64,000 bases of DNA from BM003 sp963699835 (GTDB taxonomy: Bacteria > Pseudomonadota > Gammaproteobacteria > Steroidobacterales > BM003): positions 1 through 64,000 of the forward strand of contig CAVOVJ010000011.1 of NCBI GenBank assembly GCA_963699835.1, given 5' to 3'. Numbering within the stretch: the first letter of the stretch is position 1; every line of letters starts with the position of its first letter. Positions 1-7,599 of this stretch are shown here, in pieces. The notes beneath the pieces are model-generated. The model ran no database searches. It was not told the origin of the DNA and saw only the letters and a program-made list of their open reading frames with translations. The translations under genes and the position numbers were made by a program.

Positions 1-69
1 TAAGAGATAAAAATGGCTTTTTTATAATAGAGTGGGAGTGGCGCGAGGCGATCTGAGCCTGACGTCCGG

Positions 70-835
70 CAGCGGATCCGGCATTCTTCTAGGGCGCTGG
101 GAAAGGCTTGTCGCGGAACGCCGGACGGGGCTTGCGATGCTGCGGTGTGGTGCGGTGGTGAGGCCCGCTCCGGCAATCCCCTCCTGCGCTGGGGAAAGGC
201 TTGTCGCGGAACACCGGACCGGGCTTACGATGCTGCGGTCGGGTGATGGAGTTCGAGTTCGGGAGTGGCGGTGAGGCCCGATCCGGCATTCCCCTCCTGC
301 GCGGGGGAAGGCTTGCCGCGGAACGCCGGACCGGGCTTGCGATGCTGCGGTCGGGTGATGGAGTTCGAGTTCGAGTTCGAGTTCGAGTTCGAGTTCGGCG
401 GTGAGGCCCGATCCGGCATTCCCCTCCTGCGCGGGGAAAGGCTTGTCGCGGAACGCCGGACCGGGCTTGCGATGCTGCGGTCGGGTGATGGAGTTCGAGT
501 TCGAGTTCGAGTTCGAGTTCGGCGGTGAGGCCCGATCCGGCATTCCTCTAGTGCGCGGGGAAAGGCTTGTCGCGGAACGCCGGACCGGGCTTGCGATGCT
601 GCGGTGGGGTGATGGAGTTCGAGTTCGAGTTCGAGTTCGAGTTCGGTGGTGAGGCCCGCTCCGGCATTCCCCTCCTGCGCGGGGAAAGGCTTGTCGCGGA
701 ACGCCGGACCGGGCTTGCGATGCTGCGGTCGGGTGATGGAGTTCGAGTTCGAGTTCGAGTTCGAGTTCGGCGGTGAGGCCCGATCCGGCATTCCCTTCCT
801 GCGCTGGGGAAGGCTTGTTGCGGAACGCCGGACCG
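70..835. repeat. GC-rich minisatellite with embedded GAGTTC hexamer runs
   Basis: Seven tandem units share a core reading GGCATTCCCCTCCTGCGCGG, then a 'gaaaggcttgtcgcggaac' block, then a 'gatgctgcggtcgggtgatg' block. The core recurs near 100, 194, 307, 436, 560, 684 and 808. Spacing is 93-129 bp and settles at 124 bp. Most length variation comes from the number of GAGTTC hexamers: about 2 at 249, 6 at 361-396, and 5 at 491-520, 615-644 and 739-768. The hexamer is a multiple of three and the units lack stops, so all frames stay open and give EF, EL or NS dipeptide runs. No frame has a credible start, domain or ribosome site, so I treat it as non-coding. Confidence 0.9.
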
Positions 836-1011
836 GGCGTGTGGATGTCTGGCCATGGCGGTTGGGTTCGGGGGCGGTAGCGTGAGGCGCGTCTGAACCT
901 CTGCTCTCGCTCCAGGGAGTATCTGTCGCGAAGAATCGGCAGATTCCATGACGTAACCTTTTGGCCCGGGTTTGCGGCGATAATCAATCTACTGTGACGA
1001 GCCGGATAGTG

Positions 1012-1467
1012 ATGACGACTGACGCCGACATCGTTTTCATGCAGCGCGCGCTGGAATTGGCGCGCACTGCCGAGGCGCGCGGTGAGGTTCCGGTTGGCGC
1101 AGTCCTTGTGAGGGATGGCGCGATCGTCGCGGAGGGTTTCAATCAACCCATTTCCAGTTGCGATCCGACCGCCCATGCGGAGATCGTGGCATTGCGAGGT
1201 GCTGCGGCAAGCTTCGACAACTACCGCCTGCCGGGCACGACGCTCTATGTGACGCTCGAGCCGTGTCCGATGTGCGCCGGTGCCATGGTGCATGCGCGCG
1301 TCGAGCGGCTGGTATTTGCTGCCGCCGATCCGCGTACCGGCTCGGCCGGCTCGGTTTTCGATTTCGTTCGCAGCGAGAAGCTCAACCACAGGCTCGAAGT
1401 CCAGAGTGGAGTACTCGCTGACGAAAGCGCGGCGCTGCTAAGAACTTTTTTCCGGGCCAGGCGCTGA
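1012..1467 (+). CDS. tadA: tRNA-specific adenosine deaminase TadA
   Basis: Converts adenosine-34 to inosine in the anticodon of tRNA-Arg(ACG), a zinc-dependent cytosolic reaction that is essential in most bacteria. The 151-aa product has the cytidine/deoxycytidylate deaminase fold signature: H55-A-E57 (zinc ligand and proton shuttle) and P-C85-P-M-C88 (zinc ligands). The length matches the family. I start at ATG 1012; an in-frame TTG at 961 would add 17 residues unlike the family, and GTG 1009 is also possible. The Shine-Dalgarno is weak. A strong hairpin follows 50 bp downstream. In gammaproteobacteria tadA often sits near mltF, which lies 2.4 kb away on the other strand. Confidence 0.95.
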   Translation: MTTDADIVFMQRALELARTAEARGEVPVGAVLVRDGAIVAEGFNQPISSCDPTAHAEIVALRGAAASFDNYRLPGTTLYVTLEPCPMCAGAMVHARVERLVFAAADPRTGSAGSVFDFVRSEKLNHRLEVQSGVLADESAALLRTFFRARR

Positions 1468-1512
1468 ACGCGCACGATGACGATTGGCCCCGCGAAACCC
1501 GATCGCAATTGG

Positions 1513-1547
1513 ACAAAAAAAGGGCGGCCGAAGCCGCCCTTCTTGTT
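1513..1547. terminator. Bidirectional Rho-independent terminator
   Basis: Stem AGGGCGGC (1521-1528), loop CGAA and stem GCCGCCCT (1533-1540), with TTCTTGTT on the plus side and seven A on the left, i.e. a T7 tract on the minus strand. It lies between convergent tadA and the lipase gene and can serve both. Confidence 0.85.
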
Positions 1548-1565
1548 CCGTTACAAATGGCCGTT

Positions 1566-3674
1566 TCAGCAATCGCTGCCGGTGCAGTTGACCGGCAGCT
1601 GAGTGCCATTGGTTACCGCGAACGAGACAGCCTGAGTCTGCATCTCGACCGTGACCAGCGGATTGGGCGGTGACAGCACATCGCCGGTATCGACATCCCT
1701 CACCTCGGCGCTTGGGCTTAGGATCGAGGCGTGCCCGCCCTGATCGAAGCTGACAAGCGCGCGGACTCCGGTGGGGTCGGCGGTGCCGGGCGCTCCAGCC
1801 GCTGCCAAACCGGCGGCGCGCGACCAGTTGTTCGTTGCACTATTTATAACAGCCTGGTCGAAGAAAACCAGGTGGGCGTTAATCGGCGTTCCGGCCGCGG
1901 CTGCCGCGGCATAGGAGAGCGGATCACCTGCGTCCATCACCGTCTGATAGTCGCGTACCCACTGGTCGTAATTGAGCGTGCCCGGGACAATGCCGTTGCC
2001 GGCGAGGCCCTGTTGGAGCGGTACACCAAAAACCTTGGCTTCCGAGCTGGTGAAAAGACTATCGCTGGCGGATCCGCCGGGGTGCGACATCGTCGCGGAA
2101 ACAATGCTGTCATCAACACCGAGGAACTGGCTTGCGACATAGGTTCCAAGTGAGACGGCCAGCACATGAACGCGACTCGCGTCGAGATCGGGGGCCTGGT
2201 CCCCGTCCAGATCGAGAAGCGGGATACTCCGGGTCAAAGTAATCATGTCGGCCGCACCCTGGCGCAGGAAATCACGTCCCACGATCGGGTTGGTGAGGCT
2301 GACGACCAGTCCCTGAGCGCCGTTATCGATGATGCCGTCCGGCACTTGCTCAAATGTCGAATTGTTGAACAAATCGAGATAGAACGTACGCTCGACGATA
2401 TCCGCGGCGTTGCCCGGCGGGATCAGGAACGGATTGCACGCCAGGTTATCGGTCGGGCAGAGGACGCCGTGCAGCGGCAGATCGATCGCCAGCACGACAA
2501 ATCCAGCCTGTGCGTAGGAATCTGCGATAGCCAGCGCGGTAGTCCGGTTGCTGGTAATGCCGTGCTGATAAATCAGCACCGGCCAGCCTTCCGCCGGTTT
2601 CGCCTGGCCACTGTTGGCGTTCGGGACGGTTGCCAACAACGGGAAACGCTGGGTCGAGGTCGCCACCGGGATCGGATTGAATCGGGTCAGATTGGTGTCA
2701 CCCGCACCGAGCCAGCCACGGCCATAGGGGTTCTGTGCGTCCAGATAGTACGGGGACTCGAGGAATCCTGAATAGATGTCGGCGATGCCGGGCAGCGCCG
2801 GATTGGCATCGCTGGTGTTGAGCCCGGTGAATTGCGCCGCAATAGCCTGCGGCGTGGCATTTTCACTGACGTACTCGAGGCTGTCGCTGATCGACAACGT
2901 CGATGCACTCCAGGCGCAGGCAATCGCAGGTCCTGGAATGCCAAGCAGCCCAATCGCGGCATCGAGCAATGGTCCGACCGCCTGATTCTTGATGGATTCG
3001 AGCGCGGAGTTGTCAAGCGTCTCGCCGGCCAGGTAGGCATCGCGAATCTGGGCGAACTGATTGTCCGCGGTCAGGACATTTCCCGAAGTATCGAGAATTC
3101 CCGATATCGTATAGAACGCGTAGGTGGTATCGGGATTCAACGGTACCAGCGGCACGATCTCGAGTATTTCTCCATTGGCGTCACTGGCCGCCGACAGACG
3201 GTAGGAGTATTGCGCAATGGCATCGGTCACACCCGGTACCAATGGGATCAGCGGTAACCCCAGGTTCGTATCGAGAATGAACAGGTTAGGGTTCGGAATT
3301 GCCGGTGTCGGATCAGCCGGTCCCGATGGCAGGTACGGCACTATGGAGGTGACGTCGACCGGTCCGGAGAATTTCACTTTGGCGGTCGCATTGACCGAGT
3401 AACCGTCCATCTGGTTGACGAACGGCAGGTTGACGCCGCCGCTGCCGGTGCCCGACAGCGTGCCGGGAATGTTTAAGGTCCCGTCCGTACTGCCGGCAAG
3501 GAAAATATCGTTGGGATAGGGAACCTGGTCGCGATTCTGCATTGTCGGAACGTAACGCACGACAAAACCACTGTTTGGTTTTTGTTCGACATTGACACCA
3601 GTATCGCCGTCTGTGTCGCATCCCCCTAAAACAAGCGCTGAAACTGCCAGCGCTGGCAAGTACCACATCCGCAT
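1566..3674 (-). CDS. Surface lipoprotein lipase, Pla-1/cef (VolA-like) family
   Basis: Predicted outer-membrane or secreted lipoprotein of 702 aa that should hydrolyse lipid or phospholipid esters. The N-terminus has a signal peptide with lipobox L-G-G-C19, followed by an acidic linker. The N-terminal half resembles the bacterial virulence-factor lipase N-terminal domain. The C-terminal half is an alpha/beta hydrolase with oxyanion-type motif Y-Q-H371-G and nucleophile elbow A-V-S508-L-G, where the usual first Gly is Ala. The start is fixed by AAGGAG 7-8 nt upstream of ATG 3674. It stands alone between convergent tadA and upstream mltF. The family is known from Aeromonas and Vibrio. The substrate is not evident from sequence, and the acid and His of the triad were not located. 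Confidence 0.8.
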   Translation of the reverse strand: MRMWYLPALAVSALVLGGCDTDGDTGVNVEQKPNSGFVVRYVPTMQNRDQVPYPNDIFLAGSTDGTLNIPGTLSGTGSGGVNLPFVNQMDGYSVNATAKVKFSGPVDVTSIVPYLPSGPADPTPAIPNPNLFILDTNLGLPLIPLVPGVTDAIAQYSYRLSAASDANGEILEIVPLVPLNPDTTYAFYTISGILDTSGNVLTADNQFAQIRDAYLAGETLDNSALESIKNQAVGPLLDAAIGLLGIPGPAIACAWSASTLSISDSLEYVSENATPQAIAAQFTGLNTSDANPALPGIADIYSGFLESPYYLDAQNPYGRGWLGAGDTNLTRFNPIPVATSTQRFPLLATVPNANSGQAKPAEGWPVLIYQHGITSNRTTALAIADSYAQAGFVVLAIDLPLHGVLCPTDNLACNPFLIPPGNAADIVERTFYLDLFNNSTFEQVPDGIIDNGAQGLVVSLTNPIVGRDFLRQGAADMITLTRSIPLLDLDGDQAPDLDASRVHVLAVSLGTYVASQFLGVDDSIVSATMSHPGGSASDSLFTSSEAKVFGVPLQQGLAGNGIVPGTLNYDQWVRDYQTVMDAGDPLSYAAAAAAGTPINAHLVFFDQAVINSATNNWSRAAGLAAAGAPGTADPTGVRALVSFDQGGHASILSPSAEVRDVDTGDVLSPPNPLVTVEMQTQAVSFAVTNGTQLPVNCTGSDC

Positions 3675-3895
3675 GGATTTACTCCTTAAGATTTTTTATA
3701 GCGGTATTGCTAGGGTCGAAAGACCCATATCGGGCTAAGCCTACGCTCTTTATGTGAGGAAGTGCAAGAATTTGCAAAGGCTGTCCGGGCACACCGGAAA
3801 CTGCGTTGCGGCGCAGCAAAAACACTTGTCTGGATGGGTTTTAACCAAACGCGTGGGGGGTTGTTACGAGGGCGATTCGCATGCAGGGAATCCGC

Positions 3896-5314
3896 CTAGC
3901 CGGTGTCGCTACTCACGGGAGCAACGGTACCGATATTTCGGCTGGCCTGTTTGATCCGTTCATCGGGAACTTTCCACTCGAGGATGCTCAGGTAGCTGCG
4001 AATATTGTCGACGTAATTGACCGGCTCCCAGCCGCGCGCATAACCGCGCTTGACCCGTGAGTACCATTTCTTCTCGGCCAGCAGCGGCAGGTTATCGCGG
4101 ACCGTGAGCCATTCGTCCGGGTTGCCGCCGCGAATCTGGGTAATGATACGGGCGTCCTCGAGGTGGCCAAAGCCAACGTTGTACGCCGCCAATGCCATGA
4201 AGGTGCGGTCCGGTTCGGGGATGCGCTCGGGTATTTTGCGTTTGACCCGGACGAAGTAGCGAGCCCCTCCGACAATGCTCTGGCTTGGGTCGAGACGGTC
4301 CTCGATACCCAGCTGGCCCGCGGTCGCCTCGGTCAGCATCATCATGCCGCGCACGCCGGTCGGCGAGGTCGCGGTGGGGTTCCAGTGCGACTCCTGGTAT
4401 CCCATCGCCGCCAGCAACCGCCAGTTGACCCCGGATGACTGCGCGGCCTGCTCGAACAGGTAACGGTACTGCGGCAGTTTACGATTGATGTCGCGCAAAA
4501 ATGCGCGGGTGCCGACGTAGTCGAAATCCTGGGCATGCCCGAAATAGCGCTCGGTAATATCGGTCATCATGCCGGACTCGTGGACCCGGTCGAAATATCG
4601 GCGTGCGGCCGCAACAAGGCTCTGGTCGCGCTGTCTGGCGAAGGCCCATGCAAGGCGCCGGTCTTTTTCCAGGTCGAGCGCGATCCGCAGCTCCGGATGA
4701 AACAACTGGCTGACCGCGAACTCGTTGGAATCGGCCAGCGTGTAGTCGATCTCGCCGGTGGAGACGGCAACCAGCAACTCTTCGTTTTCCGCGACCGGAT
4801 TTTCTATCCACACGAGGTCTGGGTGGGTGTCGCGCAACCGTTCGAGGGTTTCGGCATGATTGCTGCCGGCGGCTACCTCGAGCCGTGCGCCGACGACGTC
4901 ATCCAGTGTTCGCGGCCGGCCTGTATTCAGCTTATAGATAAGATGCTCGCTGACTTCGTCATAAGCGGGACCGAACGCCACCTGCTTGCCGCGCTCCGAG
5001 GTGATGGCCAGCCCGGCGGCGGCAATGTCGGCCTGGCCGTTTTCGACCGCCGGGATGATGTCCTCGATGCTGTCGGCCACTAGTAATTCGAGTTTGACGC
5101 CCAAGCTATCGGCAAAATCCCGGACCAGTTCGTATTCAGGGCCCATCGGGCCACCGGGGCCGATGTAATAGGTGACCGGACTGTTGCGGGTGATCACGCG
5201 CAATGCGCCGCGATACTGTATCTGCTCAGTCAATGGGGGCGGCTCGCTGCAGGTTCCAAGAAATATGCAGAGTGCTGCGATTGTGAGGGCGAAAAATCTC
5301 AAGCTTGGTGGCAT
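3896..5314 (-). CDS. mltF: Membrane-bound lytic murein transglycosylase F
   Basis: Periplasmic enzyme that cleaves the MurNAc-GlcNAc bond of peptidoglycan to 1,6-anhydro products during wall turnover. The 472-aa product has a hydrophobic leader (residues 1-22, ending in C22, so possibly lipid-anchored), an extracellular solute-binding domain family 3 at about 30-262, and an SLT lysozyme-like domain at about 285-450. The catalytic Glu is E308 in the motif Q-E-S-H-W, followed by the family T-G-V-R-G-M-M-M-L-T loop. This order and length are typical of MltF. It is monocistronic, with 221 bp of featureless sequence before the lipase gene. Confidence 0.95.
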   Translation of the reverse strand: MPPSLRFFALTIAALCIFLGTCSEPPPLTEQIQYRGALRVITRNSPVTYYIGPGGPMGPEYELVRDFADSLGVKLELLVADSIEDIIPAVENGQADIAAAGLAITSERGKQVAFGPAYDEVSEHLIYKLNTGRPRTLDDVVGARLEVAAGSNHAETLERLRDTHPDLVWIENPVAENEELLVAVSTGEIDYTLADSNEFAVSQLFHPELRIALDLEKDRRLAWAFARQRDQSLVAAARRYFDRVHESGMMTDITERYFGHAQDFDYVGTRAFLRDINRKLPQYRYLFEQAAQSSGVNWRLLAAMGYQESHWNPTATSPTGVRGMMMLTEATAGQLGIEDRLDPSQSIVGGARYFVRVKRKIPERIPEPDRTFMALAAYNVGFGHLEDARIITQIRGGNPDEWLTVRDNLPLLAEKKWYSRVKRGYARGWEPVNYVDNIRSYLSILEWKVPDERIKQASRNIGTVAPVSSDTG

Positions 5315-5338
5315 CCTGGCCGCCTGGGTCGCCGTTAA

Positions 5339-5482
5339 CTATAGACGAAGCCTGCTTCGGTAGTGCGACATGTATCCCAGAATTTCTTTGACATAATACC
5401 GGGATAGCGGCCTGAGAAGGACGTAGGCGATCGCCAGAACTGGCGCCGGAGGGCCGGCCACCGCGGCCGCTGGCGCGCTCAC
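5339..5482 (-). CDS. Candidate tiny protein, 47 aa, coupled to the ORF upstream
   Basis: Unrecognised. The GTG start overlaps the TGA stop of the 32-aa ORF upstream by the 4 bases GTGA, which suggests translational coupling. The predicted peptide has an Ala/Pro-rich N-terminus, a short hydrophobic stretch (V-L-A-I-A-Y-V-L-L) and a basic, Tyr-rich C-terminus ending R-L-R-L. It lies just upstream of mltF on the same strand, with 24 bp between its stop and the mltF start. It could instead be the second half of one frameshifted membrane peptide together with its partner, since indels are common in this sequence. Coding status is unproven. Confidence 0.3.
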   Translation of the reverse strand: MSAPAAAVAGPPAPVLAIAYVLLRPLSRYYVKEILGYMSHYRSRLRL

Positions 5483-5577
5483 AGCGAGTCCAGCAGTCGC
5501 TCCAGCGCCGCAGCCAGCACCCACGGGGCGGCGCAATACAGCGTCATTGCAAAAAGGCTTATCAACAGGTCATCCAT
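5479..5577 (-). CDS. Candidate tiny membrane peptide, 32 aa
   Basis: Unrecognised. The ORF begins M-D-D-L-L-I-S-L-F and is almost wholly hydrophobic (one membrane helix, residues 4-25) with a charged A-L-E-R-L-L-D tail. No good Shine-Dalgarno is visible. Its stop overlaps the GTG of the next ORF. A strong terminator lies upstream at 5690-5713, so if expressed it needs its own promoter. Listed because acidic-start, single-helix peptides of this kind are often missed, but evidence is weak. Confidence 0.3.
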   Translation of the reverse strand: MDDLLISLFAMTLYCAAPWVLAAALERLLDSL

Positions 5578-5685
5578 GCCGGATAGTCTGGCAGCGGCGG
5601 GGCTCAGCAGCTGAGCCTCGCCTCGACGGTTTCGCCGCGCGCAGAGATGCGATGAGCGGTGATCGGCAATGCGGGGATTGCTGAA

Positions 5686-5716
5686 AAGACCGGCCCCGCC
5701 GAAGCGGGGCCGGGGT
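5686..5716 (-). terminator. Rho-independent terminator of the 42-aa membrane peptide gene
   Basis: Perfect 10-bp GC stem CCGGCCCCGC / GCGGGGCCGG with a CGAA loop (5690-5713). On the minus strand it is followed by TCTTTTC. It sits about 20 bp past the stop of the peptide gene at 5735-5863. Confidence 0.85.
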
Positions 5717-5734
5717 GGGGCCATTGAGCTTTGG

Positions 5735-5863
5735 TTACGTGCCGCCGCCGTGCGAGAGACGAAAATCCCTGCATTGGCTCACTTTGCGCTTGGCCAGAAG
5801 CGCTAGCGTAAAGGTCGCCAACAGCGTGGGCGTTACGATCCAAAACCAGACATAGAGAGTCAT
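5735..5863 (-). CDS. Small single-pass membrane protein, 42 aa
   Basis: I do not recognise the family. The peptide starts M-T-L-Y-V-W-F-W-I-V, has one strong membrane helix at residues 4-24, then a basic stretch (A-K-R-K-V) and a short polar tail ending H-G-G-G-T, so N-out/C-in topology is likely by the positive-inside rule. Support for a real gene is unusually good for its size: a perfect AGGAGG 7-8 nt before ATG 5863, a 7-bp stem-loop just upstream of that site, a promoter with a dyad inside its spacer, and a strong terminator about 20 bp after the stop. Single-helix proteins of this size often modulate a transporter, kinase or oxidase, but no partner is visible here. Confidence 0.7.
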   Translation of the reverse strand: MTLYVWFWIVTPTLLATFTLALLAKRKVSQCRDFRLSHGGGT

Positions 5864-5876
5864 CTTCTTACCTCCT

Positions 5877-5896
5877 CGCTGACGGTTCGGTCAGCG
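5877..5896 (-). promoter_or_regulatory. 5'-UTR stem-loop next to the ribosome site
   Basis: Perfect 7-bp stem CGCTGAC / GTCAGCG with a 6-nt loop, ending directly before the AGGAGG of the 42-aa peptide gene. It could modulate translation or stabilise the message; this is inference from position. Confidence 0.5.
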
Positions 5897-5912
5897 TCAG
5901 GTCCCGATATCC

Positions 5913-5940
5913 ACTATATGGTGCAGTGCACCAAAAGCAA
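5913..5940 (-). promoter_or_regulatory. Candidate promoter with operator dyad for the 42-aa peptide gene
   Basis: On the minus strand TTGCTT and TATAGT are separated by 16 bp, and the spacer carries a perfect dyad TGGTGCA-C-TGCACCA (5919-5933). A dyad between -35 and -10 is a classical repressor position. The half-site TGCACCA also resembles NtrC half-sites, but the arms are in the opposite order to the NtrC consensus, so I do not assign a regulator. The -35 match is poor. Confidence 0.4.
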
Positions 5941-6077
5941 GCTTGACTTACCGCAATGTTGTTTCGGCCAAAATGGCTCCGATTTTGCTGAATTCTTCTA
6001 AATTATTGAAAAATAAAAAAATTAGTGTTTTTCTTTGGGGCTAGCTGGAGAATTGTCTGACCAGATCCAGCCATACA

Positions 6078-6124
6078 GCCGGTTTTACCGGCAAAAATCT
6101 CGCCGCGACGGTTGGTAAAACCGG
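6078..6124. promoter_or_regulatory. Inverted repeat upstream of the YhhN-family gene
   Basis: Perfect 11-bp arms CCGGTTTTACC (6079-6089) and GGTAAAACCGG (6114-6124), separated by 24 bp. The left arm also forms its own small hairpin, GCCGG-TTTTA-CCGGC. It lies 60 bp before ATG 6185, downstream of an AT-rich stretch at 5990-6035 that could hold the promoter. It could be a two-site operator or a leader stem-loop. The rest of 5941-6077 shows nothing else. Confidence 0.45.
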
Positions 6125-6184
6125 TGAAATTTGCGCGACCGCGTTATCCTCGGGCCCGGAATCGGGGCCATCGGGGGAGTTGGC

Positions 6185-6832
6185 ATGACACCGGATATGA
6201 CGATACCGCTCAGTATCGGAGGGTTTGCGCTCGCCGGATTGCTGTTGGCTGAGCAACGCCAGGCGCAGCGGGGGCTGTGGTTGTTCAAGCCTGTCGCTGC
6301 GGCGGCCTATATCTGGGTAGCGCTGGTGCATGGTGCCACATCCGGCGCATTTGGTATCGCTGTGCTGGTCGCGTTGCTGCTCTCATGGTGTGGCGACGTG
6401 CTGCTGATACCGAAAAACAGGCCGGCGGTATTTCGCGCGGGCATTATTGCTTTCCTCGCCGCACACATCGCGTTCGTTGCTGCATTCCTGGTCAGGGGCG
6501 TGAACTGGCCGGCTTTTGTGATCGCTGCCCTGCTGCTATCAGTGCCCGGTTTTGCGGTCTGGCGTTGGCTGGCTGGCCAGGTGCCGGCAAGCCTGAATGC
6601 CGCGGTGCGCTTCTACATCGTCGTCATTACCGTGATGCTGGCGGCCGCCATCGCCACGCACATTCATGCTCCCGCCCCGATCATAGTGCTCGGTGCGGCC
6701 ATGTTCTGGGTGTCCGATCTGTTTGTCGCGCGTGATCGCTTCGTTGCTCCGGGGTTTGTCAATCGTCTGCTCGGGCTCCCGCTGTATTTCGCGGCGCAAT
6801 TGCTCCTCGCAATCTCGGTCGCGATACCATGA
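6185..6832 (+). CDS. YhhN-family membrane protein (lysoplasmalogenase-like)
   Basis: Integral membrane protein of 215 aa with about seven to eight predicted helices. It matches the YhhN/TMEM86 family, whose animal members hydrolyse the vinyl-ether bond of lysoplasmalogens; bacterial roles are poorly defined. Family landmarks visible are S-W-C-G-D-V-L-L near residue 73, which carries the conserved Asp, and W-V-S-D-L-F-V-A-R-D near residue 180. I start at ATG 6185 because GGGGGAG lies 7 nt before it; an in-frame TTG at 6131 would add 18 non-hydrophobic residues. The next gene follows after 40 bp on the same strand, probably in one transcript. Confidence 0.8.
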   Translation: MTPDMTIPLSIGGFALAGLLLAEQRQAQRGLWLFKPVAAAAYIWVALVHGATSGAFGIAVLVALLLSWCGDVLLIPKNRPAVFRAGIIAFLAAHIAFVAAFLVRGVNWPAFVIAALLLSVPGFAVWRWLAGQVPASLNAAVRFYIVVITVMLAAAIATHIHAPAPIIVLGAAMFWVSDLFVARDRFVAPGFVNRLLGLPLYFAAQLLLAISVAIP

Positions 6833-6872
6833 CGTCCTTCGCAGGCTTGCGGCATATGCCCGGGGTAGGGTT

Positions 6873-7358
6873 GTGACTACGACGATATTTTTATGGGTAC
6901 TGGCCATCCTTCTGACCGTGATCGGTTTGGCGGGGCTGGTGCTCCCGGCGCTGCCGGGGCCGCCACTGTTGTTCGCGGGGCTGCTGTTTGCTGCCTGGGC
7001 CGAGGACTTCGTTTATGTTGGCGCCGGCACGCTGACAGCGCTCGGCATCCTGACTGTCGTGGCCTACCTGGTGGACTTTATCGCCGGGGCTTTCGGTGCG
7101 AAACGATACGGCGCGTCCAATCGCGCGGTCATCGGTGCCGCAATCGGTGCCATCGTCGGCATTTTCTTCGGTCTCGCGGGTGTACTGCTCGGGCCGTTTA
7201 TCGGCGCGGTCATCGGCGAGCTTTCGACCCAACGCGGCCTGCATGCGGCCAGCCGGGCGGGGGTCGGGGCGACGCTCGGCCTGATCATCGGTGCGGCGGC
7301 AAAACTCGCGATCGGTTTCACGATGGTCGGGGTGTTCCTGGTAATGCGATTCGTGTGA
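6873..7358 (+). CDS. DUF456 family membrane protein
   Basis: 161-aa hydrophobic protein of unknown role. It shows the DUF456 pattern: an N-terminal helix, the P-A-L-P-G-P-P-L-L-F-A-G loop near residue 30, then two long Gly-rich helices (I-G-A-A-I-G-A-I-V-G-I-F-F-G and L-G-L-I-I-G-A-A-A-K) that probably pack as glycine zippers. GTG 6873 is the best start: GGGGTAGGG precedes it and the hydrophobic helix begins at once. A longer in-frame reading to 6693 would be Cys/Arg-rich and overlap the YhhN gene. The 241 bp after it, up to the permease stop, show no gene. Confidence 0.75.
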   Translation: MTTTIFLWVLAILLTVIGLAGLVLPALPGPPLLFAGLLFAAWAEDFVYVGAGTLTALGILTVVAYLVDFIAGAFGAKRYGASNRAVIGAAIGAIVGIFFGLAGVLLGPFIGAVIGELSTQRGLHAASRAGVGATLGLIIGAAAKLAIGFTMVGVFLVMRFV

Positions 7359-7599
7359 GTCGTCGCCGCTGTCGTGTCGCCTAACTAACGCGATTACCCG
7401 GTGCGTTTCTTCCTGCCGGTCCGGGAAAGGCGGGCGAGCGTTTCGTCTGTTGCAAACTCGCCCGACCAGGGATCAGGCGACTTTGATCAAACAACCGCGA
7501 GCGGGCCCGGGCGAAGCAATACTCTCCAGGGTTTTACGCCGTATTCGTGTTGACTGCGTTGAACGCCAACGGGCCAGCGCTCATGTGGTTCAAACGCTG

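Noticed and set aside
70..835. Possible CRISPR array
   Set aside because: Units are contiguous and nearly identical; there are no unique spacers of constant length and no cas genes.
22..1389. Long minus-strand ORF of 455 codons across the minisatellite and tadA
   Set aside because: Low-complexity EL/NS/PQ repeats caused by the absence of stops in a GC-rich repeat; antisense to a certain gene; no ribosome site.
5905..5940. NtrC binding site
   Set aside because: The dyad TGGTGCA-TGCACCA has the half-sites in the opposite order to the NtrC consensus, and no -24/-12 promoter is present.
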